Source: Lachnospiraceae bacterium
GTDB taxonomy: Bacteria; Bacillota; Clostridia; Lachnospirales; Lachnospiraceae
Direction: 5' to 3'
DNA: 64,000 bases
Assembly: GCA_910575445.1 (NCBI GenBank)
Contig: CAJTFW010000005.1
Span: 62,001 to 126,000, forward strand
Positions 53,186-61,790 of this stretch are shown here, one piece after another; the stretch's first letter is position 1, and every line of letters begins with the position of its first letter. Made by a program: the position numbers and the translations under genes. Under the pieces are notes generated by a model. The model saw only the letters and a list, made by a program, of their open reading frames with translations, was not told the DNA's origin and ran no database searches.

Positions 53186-53953
53186 ATGAGCAAAACATAT
53201 GTTCGAAACCTTGGCACCCTTAGTCTCTGTCTTCTTCTTGCCATCGCTGGTTTTGGCGCGTTTCAGAAAAAATCTGTCTCCACCACTGCCCGCATCGCAG
53301 AAAAAAAGCTCCCTATTTACTGCGTACAGACAGATTCCCCCAAAGTTGCCATCAGCTTTGATGCCGCCTGGGGCAATGAAGACACGCAAGATATTCTCTC
53401 TATCTTAGCACAACACGATGTCAAGACCACCTTTTTTATGACTGGCGGATGGGTGGAGTCTTACCCGGAGGATGTCAAAGCGATTGCCGAAGCAGGTCAT
53501 GACCTTGGAAATCACAGTGAGAATCACAAACAGATGTCACAGCTTAGTGCTTCTGAATGTAAAGAGGAGATTCAAAAAATTCATAACCGTGTAAAAGAGC
53601 TAACTGGCAAAGATATGATACTCTTTCGTCCGCCCTATGGAGACTACAATGATACCCTTATCGACGCTGCTAATGGTCTGGGCTATCATGTGATTCAGTG
53701 GGATGTTGACAGCCTAGACTGGAAAGACTATGGTGCTGACTCGATAGTGTCAAAGGTCTTAGATCACAAGCATCTGGGAAATGGTTCGATTATTCTGATG
53801 CACAATGGTGCGAAGTACACCAAAGACGCACTTGCACGTGTAATTACAGGCTTACAGGAGAAAGGATTTGAGATTGTTCCTGTCTCTGAGCTTATCTATA
53901 CCAAAGATTATCAGATGGACCACGAAGGGCGACAATTTGTAAATGAGAGCTGA
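53186..53953 (+). CDS. Polysaccharide deacetylase (PdaB-like)
   Basis: The 255-residue protein has an N-terminal membrane anchor (about 8-26) and a CE4/NodB domain. Motif 1 is AISFDAAWGNEDT, motif 2 is HDLGNHSENHK (zinc HxxxH), motif 3 is FRPPYGDYN, and a final IILMHNG carries the catalytic His. Length and the single-helix anchor resemble PdaB, needed late in sporulation in Bacillus. Substrate may be peptidoglycan or another glycan. CTGGAG is the ribosome site. Confidence 0.88.
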   Translation: MSKTYVRNLGTLSLCLLLAIAGFGAFQKKSVSTTARIAEKKLPIYCVQTDSPKVAISFDAAWGNEDTQDILSILAQHDVKTTFFMTGGWVESYPEDVKAIAEAGHDLGNHSENHKQMSQLSASECKEEIQKIHNRVKELTGKDMILFRPPYGDYNDTLIDAANGLGYHVIQWDVDSLDWKDYGADSIVSKVLDHKHLGNGSIILMHNGAKYTKDALARVITGLQEKGFEIVPVSELIYTKDYQMDHEGRQFVNES

Positions 53954-54016
53954 TTTTTTGACCTTTATACTTCCTTTTATAAATCAAATATGATATAATA
54001 TCAATATAAATTTTGT

Positions 54017-54076
54017 CATCCATTGGCCGAATGGATGATGGCCCAAAGTCCGCTGGAAGTTTGAGCGGGCTTTTTA
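54017..54076 (+). promoter_or_regulatory. Attenuator-like leader upstream of the chemoreceptor gene
   Basis: TATAAT at 53994-53999 probably starts transcription. First comes a perfect 8-bp hairpin CATCCATT/AATGGATG (54017-54037). Then comes a terminator-like AAAGTCCGCT/AGCGGGCTTT (54045-54073) with a run of five T's. TTGGCC in the first hairpin can instead pair with GGCC(C)AA between the two, which would break both; that is an antiterminator arrangement. The ribosome site AAAGGAGAG lies 17 nt farther on. No known riboswitch consensus was recognised. Confidence 0.5.
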
Positions 54077-54107
54077 TGGTGTAAAAATTTTGTAAAGGAG
54101 AGAGAAC

Positions 54108-56090
54108 GTGAGAAAAGAAAACACAGACCCCCGCAACCAGGATATAAAGAGGAGTCTAAACAGAAGAATATTACGCAGCACTACCCTTAATATTCTTGCA
54201 TTAGTTATTGTATGTTGTGTGTTTATGGCACTCGCTATGCAATTGCTTGCAAACAATATTCTGTTGGATAGTTTGCAACCTATGGCAAGACAATCGGCCA
54301 AAACGGTGGAAGCCAATATTCATATGTTGGCAGACCGAATGATGACGATTGCCAGTGACACTCGTATTCAAGCTGGAAACACTGCGGATATTGATACTAT
54401 ATTAACAGAAGCCGCAGAGACCTATGAACTGTATGCGATTGCTGTCTATGACTTAAACGGCAAGCTTATACAAGGCAATGGAGCAACTTTAGAAAGTCTT
54501 GAGAGCGATTTTTTCACACTCCTTCAAGAAACAGATAATCTTACTACGTATGCTTCTACCATCTATCAGGACCATCTGGGAATTATGATGGGAATGCCTG
54601 TAAAGAAAGAAGGAGAAACCACTCTCTATATAGTGGGTGTCTATAAATATGACACGCTTCAAGATGTGCTTAGTAATATCAATATTGGCAAACATGGCAT
54701 GGCCTATATTGTCAATCGCGAAGGAGTGGTTGTCGGTCATCCTGAGCAATCCTTAGCACTGACAAAGACCACTTTGCTTTCGCTTGGCGACGGACATGAA
54801 GAAGAAGTAAACCGTGTAACCACCGGTGAGACTGGTGCCACAGAATACCCTATTGATGGCCAAACTATGCTAGTGGCTTTTTCTCCAATTCGGGGAACAC
54901 AATGGTCCCTTGTGATTCAGATACCAAAAGCAGACTATAACCACTTTATCAATGCAGCAATGCTGATTGCCATCTTTGCAACCCTTGTTGTACTGATGAT
55001 TTCTATCCTGCTAATTCTTCGTCTATCCCGCTCTATCTCTTTGCCTGTAAAGAGCGTAACTAAGCGGATGGTTGCACTGTCTGACGGAGACCTACATACC
55101 GAAGTAACACCTATCTATTCTGGTGATGAACTGGAGATAATGACAAAGACCTTAGACACCACGCTGGTAAGTGTCAACCGATATATCTCTGATATTCAGA
55201 AGGTGCTGACACAAGTGGCACAGGGCAACCTCTGTATTGAGCCACAGGTAGATTACAGAGGAGACTTCTCCTTGATTAGAGGAAGCTTACAGACAATCCT
55301 GCAATCCATCAATAAGACTATGATAGGCTTTCGCGATGCGGCAACCAGGCTTTCTGAGATGTCTGAGGAACTTAACGGGCAATCCAGTCAACTTCATCAG
55401 GCTTCTTCAGAGCAAAATCAATCGACAGAAGCTCTGGTCTATGAAGTATCTCAGGTAAAAGACCGGCTCGCCAGTGTTGCTACAAGCAGCGAGCAGACCC
55501 ATATCAAGACAGAAGAGATTACTTCAAGGATTCACGAGGCCAATACCCAGATGTCCGCGCTCTCTCATGCTATGGATGATATCAGCTCCAATGCACAGGA
55601 GATAATAAAGATTGCCAAAGCGATTGAAGATATCGCTTTTCAGACCAGTATTCTTGCCATCAACGCTTCTGTGGAGGCAGCACGCGCCGGAAGTGCCGGA
55701 AAAGGCTTTGCAGTTGTGGCTGATGAAGTAAAACAGTTAGCTTCTAAAAGCGCAGAAGCTGCCAAAAATGCAACCACTATGGTGGATAATACCAAGGCGA
55801 TTATACAGACTGGTGTAGAATTAACTGCCGATACCGCCGTCTCTTTGCAGGCGATATCTACAGTCTCTGAACAAATCAATGTTATCTCTGACGCTCTGGC
55901 AACTGCTGTACAAGGACAAAAGAGTGCACTTGCCACAATGGAAGAACGAATTGAAGATATCTCTGCGATTGCAAACCACAACTTGCAAAATGCCACCAGA
56001 ACAGAACAAGCCAGTGGTCTGCTTGCCAAAGAAGCAGAATCGCTTCGCTCTGAAGTAAACCGATTTGTATTAAAGGAGGAAGGCAACTGA
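54108..56090 (+). CDS. Methyl-accepting chemotaxis protein with dCache sensor
   Basis: The 660-residue receptor starts at GTG after AAAGGAGAG. TM1 is about 22-46, followed by a large extracellular dCache-type domain (50-280), TM2 (about 285-308), HAMP (about 305-360) and a signalling coiled coil. The hairpin tip is EDIAFQTSILAINASVEAAR, followed by AGKGFAVVADEVKQLA, the universal MCP signature. No CheW-binding or flagellar gene is nearby, and no C-terminal pentapeptide is seen. It shares a TGATG overlap with the FMN-binding lipoprotein gene, implying coupled synthesis. Confidence 0.93.
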   Translation: MRKENTDPRNQDIKRSLNRRILRSTTLNILALVIVCCVFMALAMQLLANNILLDSLQPMARQSAKTVEANIHMLADRMMTIASDTRIQAGNTADIDTILTEAAETYELYAIAVYDLNGKLIQGNGATLESLESDFFTLLQETDNLTTYASTIYQDHLGIMMGMPVKKEGETTLYIVGVYKYDTLQDVLSNINIGKHGMAYIVNREGVVVGHPEQSLALTKTTLLSLGDGHEEEVNRVTTGETGATEYPIDGQTMLVAFSPIRGTQWSLVIQIPKADYNHFINAAMLIAIFATLVVLMISILLILRLSRSISLPVKSVTKRMVALSDGDLHTEVTPIYSGDELEIMTKTLDTTLVSVNRYISDIQKVLTQVAQGNLCIEPQVDYRGDFSLIRGSLQTILQSINKTMIGFRDAATRLSEMSEELNGQSSQLHQASSEQNQSTEALVYEVSQVKDRLASVATSSEQTHIKTEEITSRIHEANTQMSALSHAMDDISSNAQEIIKIAKAIEDIAFQTSILAINASVEAARAGSAGKGFAVVADEVKQLASKSAEAAKNATTMVDNTKAIIQTGVELTADTAVSLQAISTVSEQINVISDALATAVQGQKSALATMEERIEDISAIANHNLQNATRTEQASGLLAKEAESLRSEVNRFVLKEEGN

Positions 56091-56533
56091 TGAAACGAAG
56101 ATTATGTATCATGCTGCTTTTTTTGCTGCTGACAAGTGCACTGACGGCCTGTGGTAACCAGACAGGTCTTCAGGATGGCTATTACACCGCTCAGGCTTTG
56201 GAATTCAGCCATGGCTGGAAAGAATATGTTACGATTATGGTCAAAGGTGGAAATATTGTATCTGTCGAATACAACGCCGAAAATGCAAGTGGTTTTATCA
56301 AGAGTTGGGATAATGCCTATATGCAGACCATGTTACACTCCAATGGCACCTACCCTAACGAATACACGCGCGATTATGCAAGTCAGCTTCTAGAAGGCCA
56401 GGGAAACAGCTCCATTGATGCGATTAGTGGTGCTTCTTCCTCCCATACCTCTTTTGTAAAACTTGCCGAAGCAGTGTTAGAGCAGGCGCGAAAAGGTGAC
56501 TCTAGTATCGTTGTTGTGGATACTTCCAAATAA
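56090..56533 (+). CDS. FMN-binding-domain lipoprotein
   Basis: The 147-residue lipoprotein has a signal sequence with lipobox LTAC (Cys about 21) and an FMN_bind domain. The covalent flavinylation motif DAISGASSS (110-118) matches the ApbE target pattern, with Ser118 the expected attachment site. Relatives such as PplA of Listeria carry electrons outside the membrane. Translation is coupled to the chemoreceptor by TGATG. No apbE or NADH dehydrogenase gene is in the window. It may be a redox carrier or periplasmic-side partner of the receptor. Confidence 0.85.
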   Translation: MKRRLCIMLLFLLLTSALTACGNQTGLQDGYYTAQALEFSHGWKEYVTIMVKGGNIVSVEYNAENASGFIKSWDNAYMQTMLHSNGTYPNEYTRDYASQLLEGQGNSSIDAISGASSSHTSFVKLAEAVLEQARKGDSSIVVVDTSK

Positions 56534-56539
56534 ATGATA

Positions 56540-56594
56540 AAATATCCCGAACATCTGACAGATATACTGTCTAATCGTTCGGGATATTTTTATA
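56540..56594. terminator. Bidirectional terminator after the FMN-binding gene and barstar
   Basis: AAATATCCCGAAC and GTTCGGGATATTT form a 13-bp stem with T runs on both strands. It separates convergent genes. Confidence 0.88.
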
Positions 56595-56856
56595 TCATCA
56601 CTTTTATCCGCGGATTTTCTTTTGCCGCATCTTGTATTACTTTTTTTAGTGCTTTGCTATAATTTTCAAGCCCTTTCTCTGTCTGTTCTTCGTTCGAATA
56701 TAAAAACTCTATATCCTCTGCCTGCTCTGTCAGACAGTCATAGAGCGCATCCAGATTTCGTCCATACCATGCTGGCAGATTTAGTTCTTCCATCAAAAAC
56801 TTATGCAGTTCCTCTTTGGAAGTTAAACGTCCCCAGTCCAGAACACATGTTCTCAT
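56590..56856 (-). CDS. Barstar-family ribonuclease inhibitor
   Basis: The 88-residue protein keeps the barstar core NLPAWYGRNLDALYDCLTE; the Asp35 and Asp39 equivalents are both in the LDALYD segment, with Tyr in place of Trp38. It should sit in the barnase active site. TGATGA overlaps the barnase stop, so both are made together, which is required for immunity if the toxin reaches the cytoplasm. Confidence 0.92.
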   Translation of the reverse strand: MRTCVLDWGRLTSKEELHKFLMEELNLPAWYGRNLDALYDCLTEQAEDIEFLYSNEEQTEKGLENYSKALKKVIQDAAKENPRIKVMI

Positions 56857-57461
56857 CAGGATTCCTCCCCATACAAAAGCTCAAACGATTCATAGTGGTC
56901 TTCCGTATAGTAGATAAGTCCATCATTGGAAAATACAATCCGTTTGGCTCCGCGTTTCTCAGCCCCTAACGTGTCAATATCGCACTCTGTATATGTCCTG
57001 CCCTCTTTCTCTGGCAAAAGTCCTTCATAATTTCCAAAATGACTTCCGCCAATACACATCCCTGGTGCATAAGGCTCTAGAGAACCACCTTCCCATCCAA
57101 GCTTCTCTGCCTCTTTCTTTGTAATAAAATTCGATGGCAGATGACCGTATTGTGACAGATACAACGCTACATCTTCTTTGGATGTATAGGTTCCATCCTC
57201 TGGCAGCATCTCGTCGGATGCTGTGTTCTCTTCTGGCAATACCTCATCGGATGCTGTGTTTTCTTCTGACAGTATCTCCTCAGATGCCGTGTTATTGTCT
57301 GCCTCAGTCTCTATATCGGTCTCTTTAGAAGGCGTACTTTTCGAAGTCTCTGTCTCTGCAAGCCCCTCCGAAAGCCCCTCCACAACCATTGCACAGCCAC
57401 TTATTGACAAAGCCATGCAGATAGTGATAAACAAAGGTAGCCATTTTCTCAAAAGTTTCAT
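56856..57461 (-). CDS. Lipoprotein ribonuclease of the barnase family
   Basis: The 201-residue protein has a signal with lipobox SISGC. A linker with an 11-residue repeat (ENTASDEVLPE-like) lies at about 55-87, followed by a barnase domain. Catalytic residues are conserved: Glu159 in YTECDID, Arg170 and Arg174 in EKRGAKRIVF, and His189 in TEDHYESF. The start of the domain reads YTSKEDVALYLSQYGHLPSN. It is a guanyl-preferring RNase, here apparently held on the outer face of the membrane. It is paired with barstar downstream. A role in competition or nutrient scavenging is inferred. Confidence 0.88.
   Translation of the reverse strand: MKLLRKWLPLFITICMALSISGCAMVVEGLSEGLAETETSKSTPSKETDIETEADNNTASEEILSEENTASDEVLPEENTASDEMLPEDGTYTSKEDVALYLSQYGHLPSNFITKKEAEKLGWEGGSLEPYAPGMCIGGSHFGNYEGLLPEKEGRTYTECDIDTLGAEKRGAKRIVFSNDGLIYYTEDHYESFELLYGEES
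57201..57299. repeat. Three 33-bp direct repeats in the barnase linker
   Basis: The units start at 57201, 57234 and 57267 (TGGCAGCATCTCGTCGGATG-type) and encode an acidic 11-residue repeat. Copy number is likely variable between strains by slippage. Confidence 0.85.
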
Positions 57462-57466
57462 ATCTT

Positions 57467-59338
57467 TTATATCTCCTCTTCTAATTCTAATAAACTCTGT
57501 ACCGCCATCGGCAGAAAGAACGGCACACAGAACATCACTGGCATAATATAGCGCATCTGATAGTTGAACGTAGGTGCTGCAATACAGACTAAAAGCGCCA
57601 TAAAAAGCGGACTTAGCGCTAACAGATATTTTTTTTGCCTAGCACCTAATAAGAACGCCCCTAGAAGAATGGTCATCCATGAGACAAATCCCGCATTTTC
57701 AAACCAGTTCACCACGGGGACTCTAGAAAGCAGCTTTGCCACCCGCTCCATCACCTGGCGCACTCCGGCAAAGATTCCCGGCTGGCGAATCTCCCATCGC
57801 ACTTCATGCCCTTCTATCTGCGCATCCATCATATAGTTATGTGCATATCCTTCCTGATAAAACCAACCATAGGCATTGTTCATTGTCGCCTCTATCGCAT
57901 TGCCTGGATGCTTTAGGAGCTGCCGAAACCACACTCCAAAATATGCCATCAAATCCTGTGAGGTCTCTGCATGAAATGTATATTTTACAGGGTCTGAAGT
58001 GATGGGGTCGTAAAGCTCAGCCAGATGCTCATAGTCTAACACCTGCGCAATAACCTTTTCTTCCTCCTCTGACAGCTCATATCCATAGTCCCTTATATAG
58101 CGGGCCGTCTGCTGAAAAGGAATCGACAGTGCTTCCTTTGGCCCGTTGTCCTCTACCCCACAGACTGGCAAAAGCACCTTCTGATACAAGATAAAAAGCA
58201 ACACTGGCAGAAGAAGTGCAGATAAAACCCTTCTGCATTTTTCTGGATTTCTATGGGCAAGCAACCGATAGGTATATATCGCTGTTCCCACTCCGGCTAC
58301 AAGAATCAGATAGAACCCTTCGTTTCGATTACATGCCACACCCATACTGACTACTATTATCCCACCAATTTTTATAAGTGGCATATCATTCTCTTTTATG
58401 GTGCGAATCATCTCATACAACAAGAGGACTATAAAAATCACACATGCCGTATATGGCACATCTTTCTCGACAATCGTTGCCTCCATTGGAAAAAACTGTG
58501 TAATACAGATAATGGAAAGTGCCAGATAGCGAAGTATATAGGGCGTCTTCCATCGCTTCATCAGCAAAAATCCATAACCAAAAGCTGACCATAGAAGCAA
58601 AAGCTGCACGACAAGATTTAGGAAAAATCCCAGTGTATAAGAATGAATCAGATTTCCAAGCTGCATCAAAAGGCTTAGAGTTACCGTGTGAAGCGGCGGA
58701 TAGTAATTATTGATAGAATTCCAGTAAAACTGTCGCATCTCTGCCAAGGTCTCTGGCATTGCAGCCCCTGGAAATTTGGCAATTATATAGGGAAGCCAAC
58801 ATATACCAATCACTAGCATAGGCCCTAAAAATGCATGTTGCTCCAACAGCCATGTTGTAATATGCCCCGCTACCTCTTTGCCTGTCTCACTCCATCTCTC
58901 TACTGCCCAGAGCATTAATCGGTAAATCCTGACAAACAGAAAATAGTATCCAGCCATCAAAAGCAGTGCAATCCCCTGGTGAAATGTGTCCATAAAAATC
59001 AAATCCCAGGAATTCGTATAACGAAAACTATATCCAAACACCAGAAAAAAGGCGGTAAGTCCTGCCAAAATCCTGTAAGTCCACCGGGAAATTCGCTCCA
59101 GAGAAATCTCCTCCATCTTCCAGAAAAACACCAGGGTAAAAAAAGCGAGAATCCCATCCTGGTAAGTAAATACCGGCAACAAATATTCCAGCTTCTTTAT
59201 ATTCACTGCAAGCAGATGAAAAAATCCTCCATTTTCTGCTTCCGCACTAATTGTACTTAAATCCACTCCCAGAGAAACCATCAATGCAAAGCAGGCAAGT
59301 CCTGCACTTCCCCAAAGCTTTATCTGCTTTTTTCTCAT
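57467..59338 (-). CDS. DUF6020-like polytopic membrane protein
   Basis: The 623-residue protein has about 12-13 membrane helices. It shares with the 47791-49437 protein the PPLHTVTLSLLMQLGN and VEKDVPYTACVIFIVLLLYE segments and a soluble loop near 410-500 that ends in a YGWFYQEG-like turn. It is probably a GT-C-type transferase for surface glycans. It lies 5 nt upstream of the barnase gene in the same direction. The catalytic site cannot be assigned. Confidence 0.65.
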   Translation of the reverse strand: MRKKQIKLWGSAGLACFALMVSLGVDLSTISAEAENGGFFHLLAVNIKKLEYLLPVFTYQDGILAFFTLVFFWKMEEISLERISRWTYRILAGLTAFFLVFGYSFRYTNSWDLIFMDTFHQGIALLLMAGYYFLFVRIYRLMLWAVERWSETGKEVAGHITTWLLEQHAFLGPMLVIGICWLPYIIAKFPGAAMPETLAEMRQFYWNSINNYYPPLHTVTLSLLMQLGNLIHSYTLGFFLNLVVQLLLLWSAFGYGFLLMKRWKTPYILRYLALSIICITQFFPMEATIVEKDVPYTACVIFIVLLLYEMIRTIKENDMPLIKIGGIIVVSMGVACNRNEGFYLILVAGVGTAIYTYRLLAHRNPEKCRRVLSALLLPVLLFILYQKVLLPVCGVEDNGPKEALSIPFQQTARYIRDYGYELSEEEEKVIAQVLDYEHLAELYDPITSDPVKYTFHAETSQDLMAYFGVWFRQLLKHPGNAIEATMNNAYGWFYQEGYAHNYMMDAQIEGHEVRWEIRQPGIFAGVRQVMERVAKLLSRVPVVNWFENAGFVSWMTILLGAFLLGARQKKYLLALSPLFMALLVCIAAPTFNYQMRYIMPVMFCVPFFLPMAVQSLLELEEEI

Positions 59339-59451
59339 ACTTCCACCTACTTTCCAAAACTTACTTTAGTATTTTACTTATCATTTGTCAATCCTTTATA
59401 AACCGTATCTGAATAATTGTGTATATAAAATGACCATTTTTCATTTTTTTC

Positions 59452-59480
59452 TTGCAATTTACAAAAAATTTACATATACT
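59452..59480 (+). promoter_or_regulatory. Promoter of the CotH gene
   Basis: TTGCAA and TATACT are spaced 17 bp, about 42 bp before the ATG. It reads as sigma-A like, not an obvious sigma-K sequence. Confidence 0.55.
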
Positions 59481-59528
59481 ATTTACAATAGACAAAAAAT
59501 CAATATCTACGAAAGATACAAAAGAACC

Positions 59529-60923
59529 ATGAACCGTAAAATAATTTTGCTGCTTTCCTCTTGTATATTATTACTATTTTGCTCTTATTTTCATCATCTT
59601 TCTTCGGTGCACCCCCATATTCTCCCAGAATCAGAACATACGTTCTATGACCCTTTTTATTCCGATATCCTAAAAAGTCGTGATTTTTCCACCCTTATTG
59701 TCTCTATCTTAGCAGATGAAGATGACCTTTATTCAGAAGAGACTGGTATTATCTCCACACACTATCTGCTGCGCGGCAGAGAAAGTGAGCGTGAAATCCG
59801 ACTCTGTGTCTATGATAAAGATGGTACTCCTCTTGTCTCTCAAGGTGCTGGCATTCGTTTAAGCGGCGCCACCTCCAGAAATGCCCTTAGAAAATCTTTT
59901 CGTATTATTGCCAGAGAAGAATATGACAGCGTAGCTCCCAGATTTACCTATGATTTCTGGGACACCCGCAGAACTTTAGATGGAAGCAACCATCCTATCC
60001 GGGAATACCGCTCCTTTGTGCTGCACTCTATGCGTTATGCAATGGATGCCACTGGTATCCACAACAGCGTTGGTTATACACTGGCGCGCCAAGCTGGTAT
60101 AAAAGACGCCTCTCCTACTGTTCCGGCTGCTGTCTATCTCAATGGTGTCTATCAGGGCGCCTACTTTATCATGCCAGCCAAGAATGACCATGCGCTTTGT
60201 GAGCTCTACCATATTCAAGACCCAAAAGACATCGAAATAGTCACTGTTTTCGAACAGGAAAAAACCGGGCAGCAACCCAACCCGGAAGTATTAGAAAAAT
60301 ACTTAGAATTTGTCCACTTTGTTCAGACTTCTGATGTCAACCAGCCAGAAGTTATCGCACAGATAGAAAAGCAGCTAGACGTCCATCAGTGTCTGCAATA
60401 CTATGCGGTAAATCTCCTCTTAGCCAACGGTGACTGGATGGACAACAACCTGCGCGTATGGCGCTGCAAAGATAACGGCCTTCCCTATCAGGACCATCGC
60501 TGGAGATTTTTTCTCTATGATTTAGACTGGATTGGAAGCTTTCCAGACTTAGTCACTTTGAACTTTCAGCAAGCTACTATGAGCAATGAATATTATAACC
60601 TTTTGCCCAGCCTTCTAAAAAATCCAAAGTGGCTTGTTGAATTTAAAGAAATCCTTAGTACCATGCAAGAAGATGCCTTTTATGCAGAAAATATAGAAGC
60701 AGTCTTTGCCAGTGAAGAAGCAAAAATGGGCTTAGAGGCGTCTTATGACTTAGAATCCGAAGCCTTTTACAGCTATCGGCTGTATTCTGTCAACAGTAAA
60801 CCGCTGACAGATGAGGATTTGCTTACTTTAGAAGACCGGGCACAGATGGTTGAAGATTTTAAAAGTCATATGCTTCAGGCGCCTGCGCTTATCAATGAGT
60901 GTATAGCAACTTATTTTCCATAA
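59529..60923 (+). CDS. CotH kinase-family protein
   Basis: From the chosen ATG it has 464 residues. A signal/anchor helix (about 4-22) is followed by a CotH domain with RLSGATSRNALRKSFRI, VYLNGVYQGAYFIMPAKND, and the Asp motifs NGDWMDNNLRVWR and FFLYDLDWIG. CotH phosphorylates spore-coat proteins in Bacillus; related proteins occur outside sporulation. The usual substrate CotB/CotG is not nearby. The ribosome site (AAAGA) is weak. It overlaps the Cof phosphatase by 13 bp at its 3' end. Confidence 0.85.
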   Translation: MNRKIILLLSSCILLLFCSYFHHLSSVHPHILPESEHTFYDPFYSDILKSRDFSTLIVSILADEDDLYSEETGIISTHYLLRGRESEREIRLCVYDKDGTPLVSQGAGIRLSGATSRNALRKSFRIIAREEYDSVAPRFTYDFWDTRRTLDGSNHPIREYRSFVLHSMRYAMDATGIHNSVGYTLARQAGIKDASPTVPAAVYLNGVYQGAYFIMPAKNDHALCELYHIQDPKDIEIVTVFEQEKTGQQPNPEVLEKYLEFVHFVQTSDVNQPEVIAQIEKQLDVHQCLQYYAVNLLLANGDWMDNNLRVWRCKDNGLPYQDHRWRFFLYDLDWIGSFPDLVTLNFQQATMSNEYYNLLPSLLKNPKWLVEFKEILSTMQEDAFYAENIEAVFASEEAKMGLEASYDLESEAFYSYRLYSVNSKPLTDEDLLTLEDRAQMVEDFKSHMLQAPALINECIATYFP

Positions 60924-61771
60924 GTGTCCATAGGGATTACTCCCATACGCACAAGCTCCCAAATCACGCCGTCCTCCTCCACACTCTCACAGACCCTGTC
61001 CGCAATCTCTTTTAGTTTCTGGTCTCCATTTTCCATCACCACGCCGACTCCGGCTTCTTCAATCATCTGATAGTCATTCATACTGTCGCCAAATGCAATC
61101 GTATCAGCCATACTGCTTTGCAGATATGCTGCTGTCTGATGAATGGCACTTCCTTTGTTTGCGGTCTTTGAGATTAGCTCTCCATTGTAGTAGACACCAG
61201 AGCTTGGCAGAAAGAACGCCACATAAAAGCTGTCTTCTAATACCTTTTTTACTTTCTCTGCTTCTTCTTCACTCCACACAGCAAAGGTAATCTTGGGAAT
61301 CCTGGTCTCTTCCTTCTCCCACTCCTCGATGCTTCCCACATCGTTTCTTTTTCGGAAAAACTCCTTCCATCTGGCAAGCTCTGGATTATCCTCTGAGACC
61401 GGCTCACTTCCTGCAAGAACCCTGGCTCCCCTTTTAGAGACATAGACCCTGTCAAAGCCTTCTAATACATAGATAGCCCCCATATCATCCAAAAAGGCAC
61501 AGGTATGCCGAATCAGAGACGGTTCAAGTGATATGCGGTATTTATTTTCTCCATCTATCCAGATATCGCTTCCGGCACTTGCGACAATCCCATCCAGTTC
61601 AATATCCTCTAATTCCTTTGGTAGGGTACACCATGAGCGCCCGGTACAAATAAAAACCTTGTGTCCAAGAGACCTGGCTTTTTTCAGTCCTTCTCGTACG
61701 GTTTTACTGATGCCCTTATTCCAGACCAGTATCGTTCCATCAATATCTAAAAAAATCAGTTTTTGTTTCAT
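60911..61771 (-). CDS. Cof-type HAD-IIB phosphatase
   Basis: The 286-residue protein has HAD motif I FLDIDGTIL, motif II FICTGRSW, and motif IV AFGDSMNDYQMIEEAG, with a IIB cap between. Such enzymes dephosphorylate sugar phosphates, pyridoxal phosphate or FMN; the substrate cannot be told. It is the most downstream gene of the leftward glycosyltransferase cluster. Confidence 0.88.
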   Translation of the reverse strand: MKQKLIFLDIDGTILVWNKGISKTVREGLKKARSLGHKVFICTGRSWCTLPKELEDIELDGIVASAGSDIWIDGENKYRISLEPSLIRHTCAFLDDMGAIYVLEGFDRVYVSKRGARVLAGSEPVSEDNPELARWKEFFRKRNDVGSIEEWEKEETRIPKITFAVWSEEEAEKVKKVLEDSFYVAFFLPSSGVYYNGELISKTANKGSAIHQTAAYLQSSMADTIAFGDSMNDYQMIEEAGVGVVMENGDQKLKEIADRVCESVEEDGVIWELVRMGVIPMDTYGK

Positions 61772-61790
61772 TTTCTATTGCTCCTTGTAT

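Noticed and set aside
54005-54107. c-di-GMP riboswitch before the chemoreceptor
   Set aside because: The conserved GEMM blocks (GCACAGGGCAAACC, GCAAAGCC) are absent; kept only as an unclassified attenuator.
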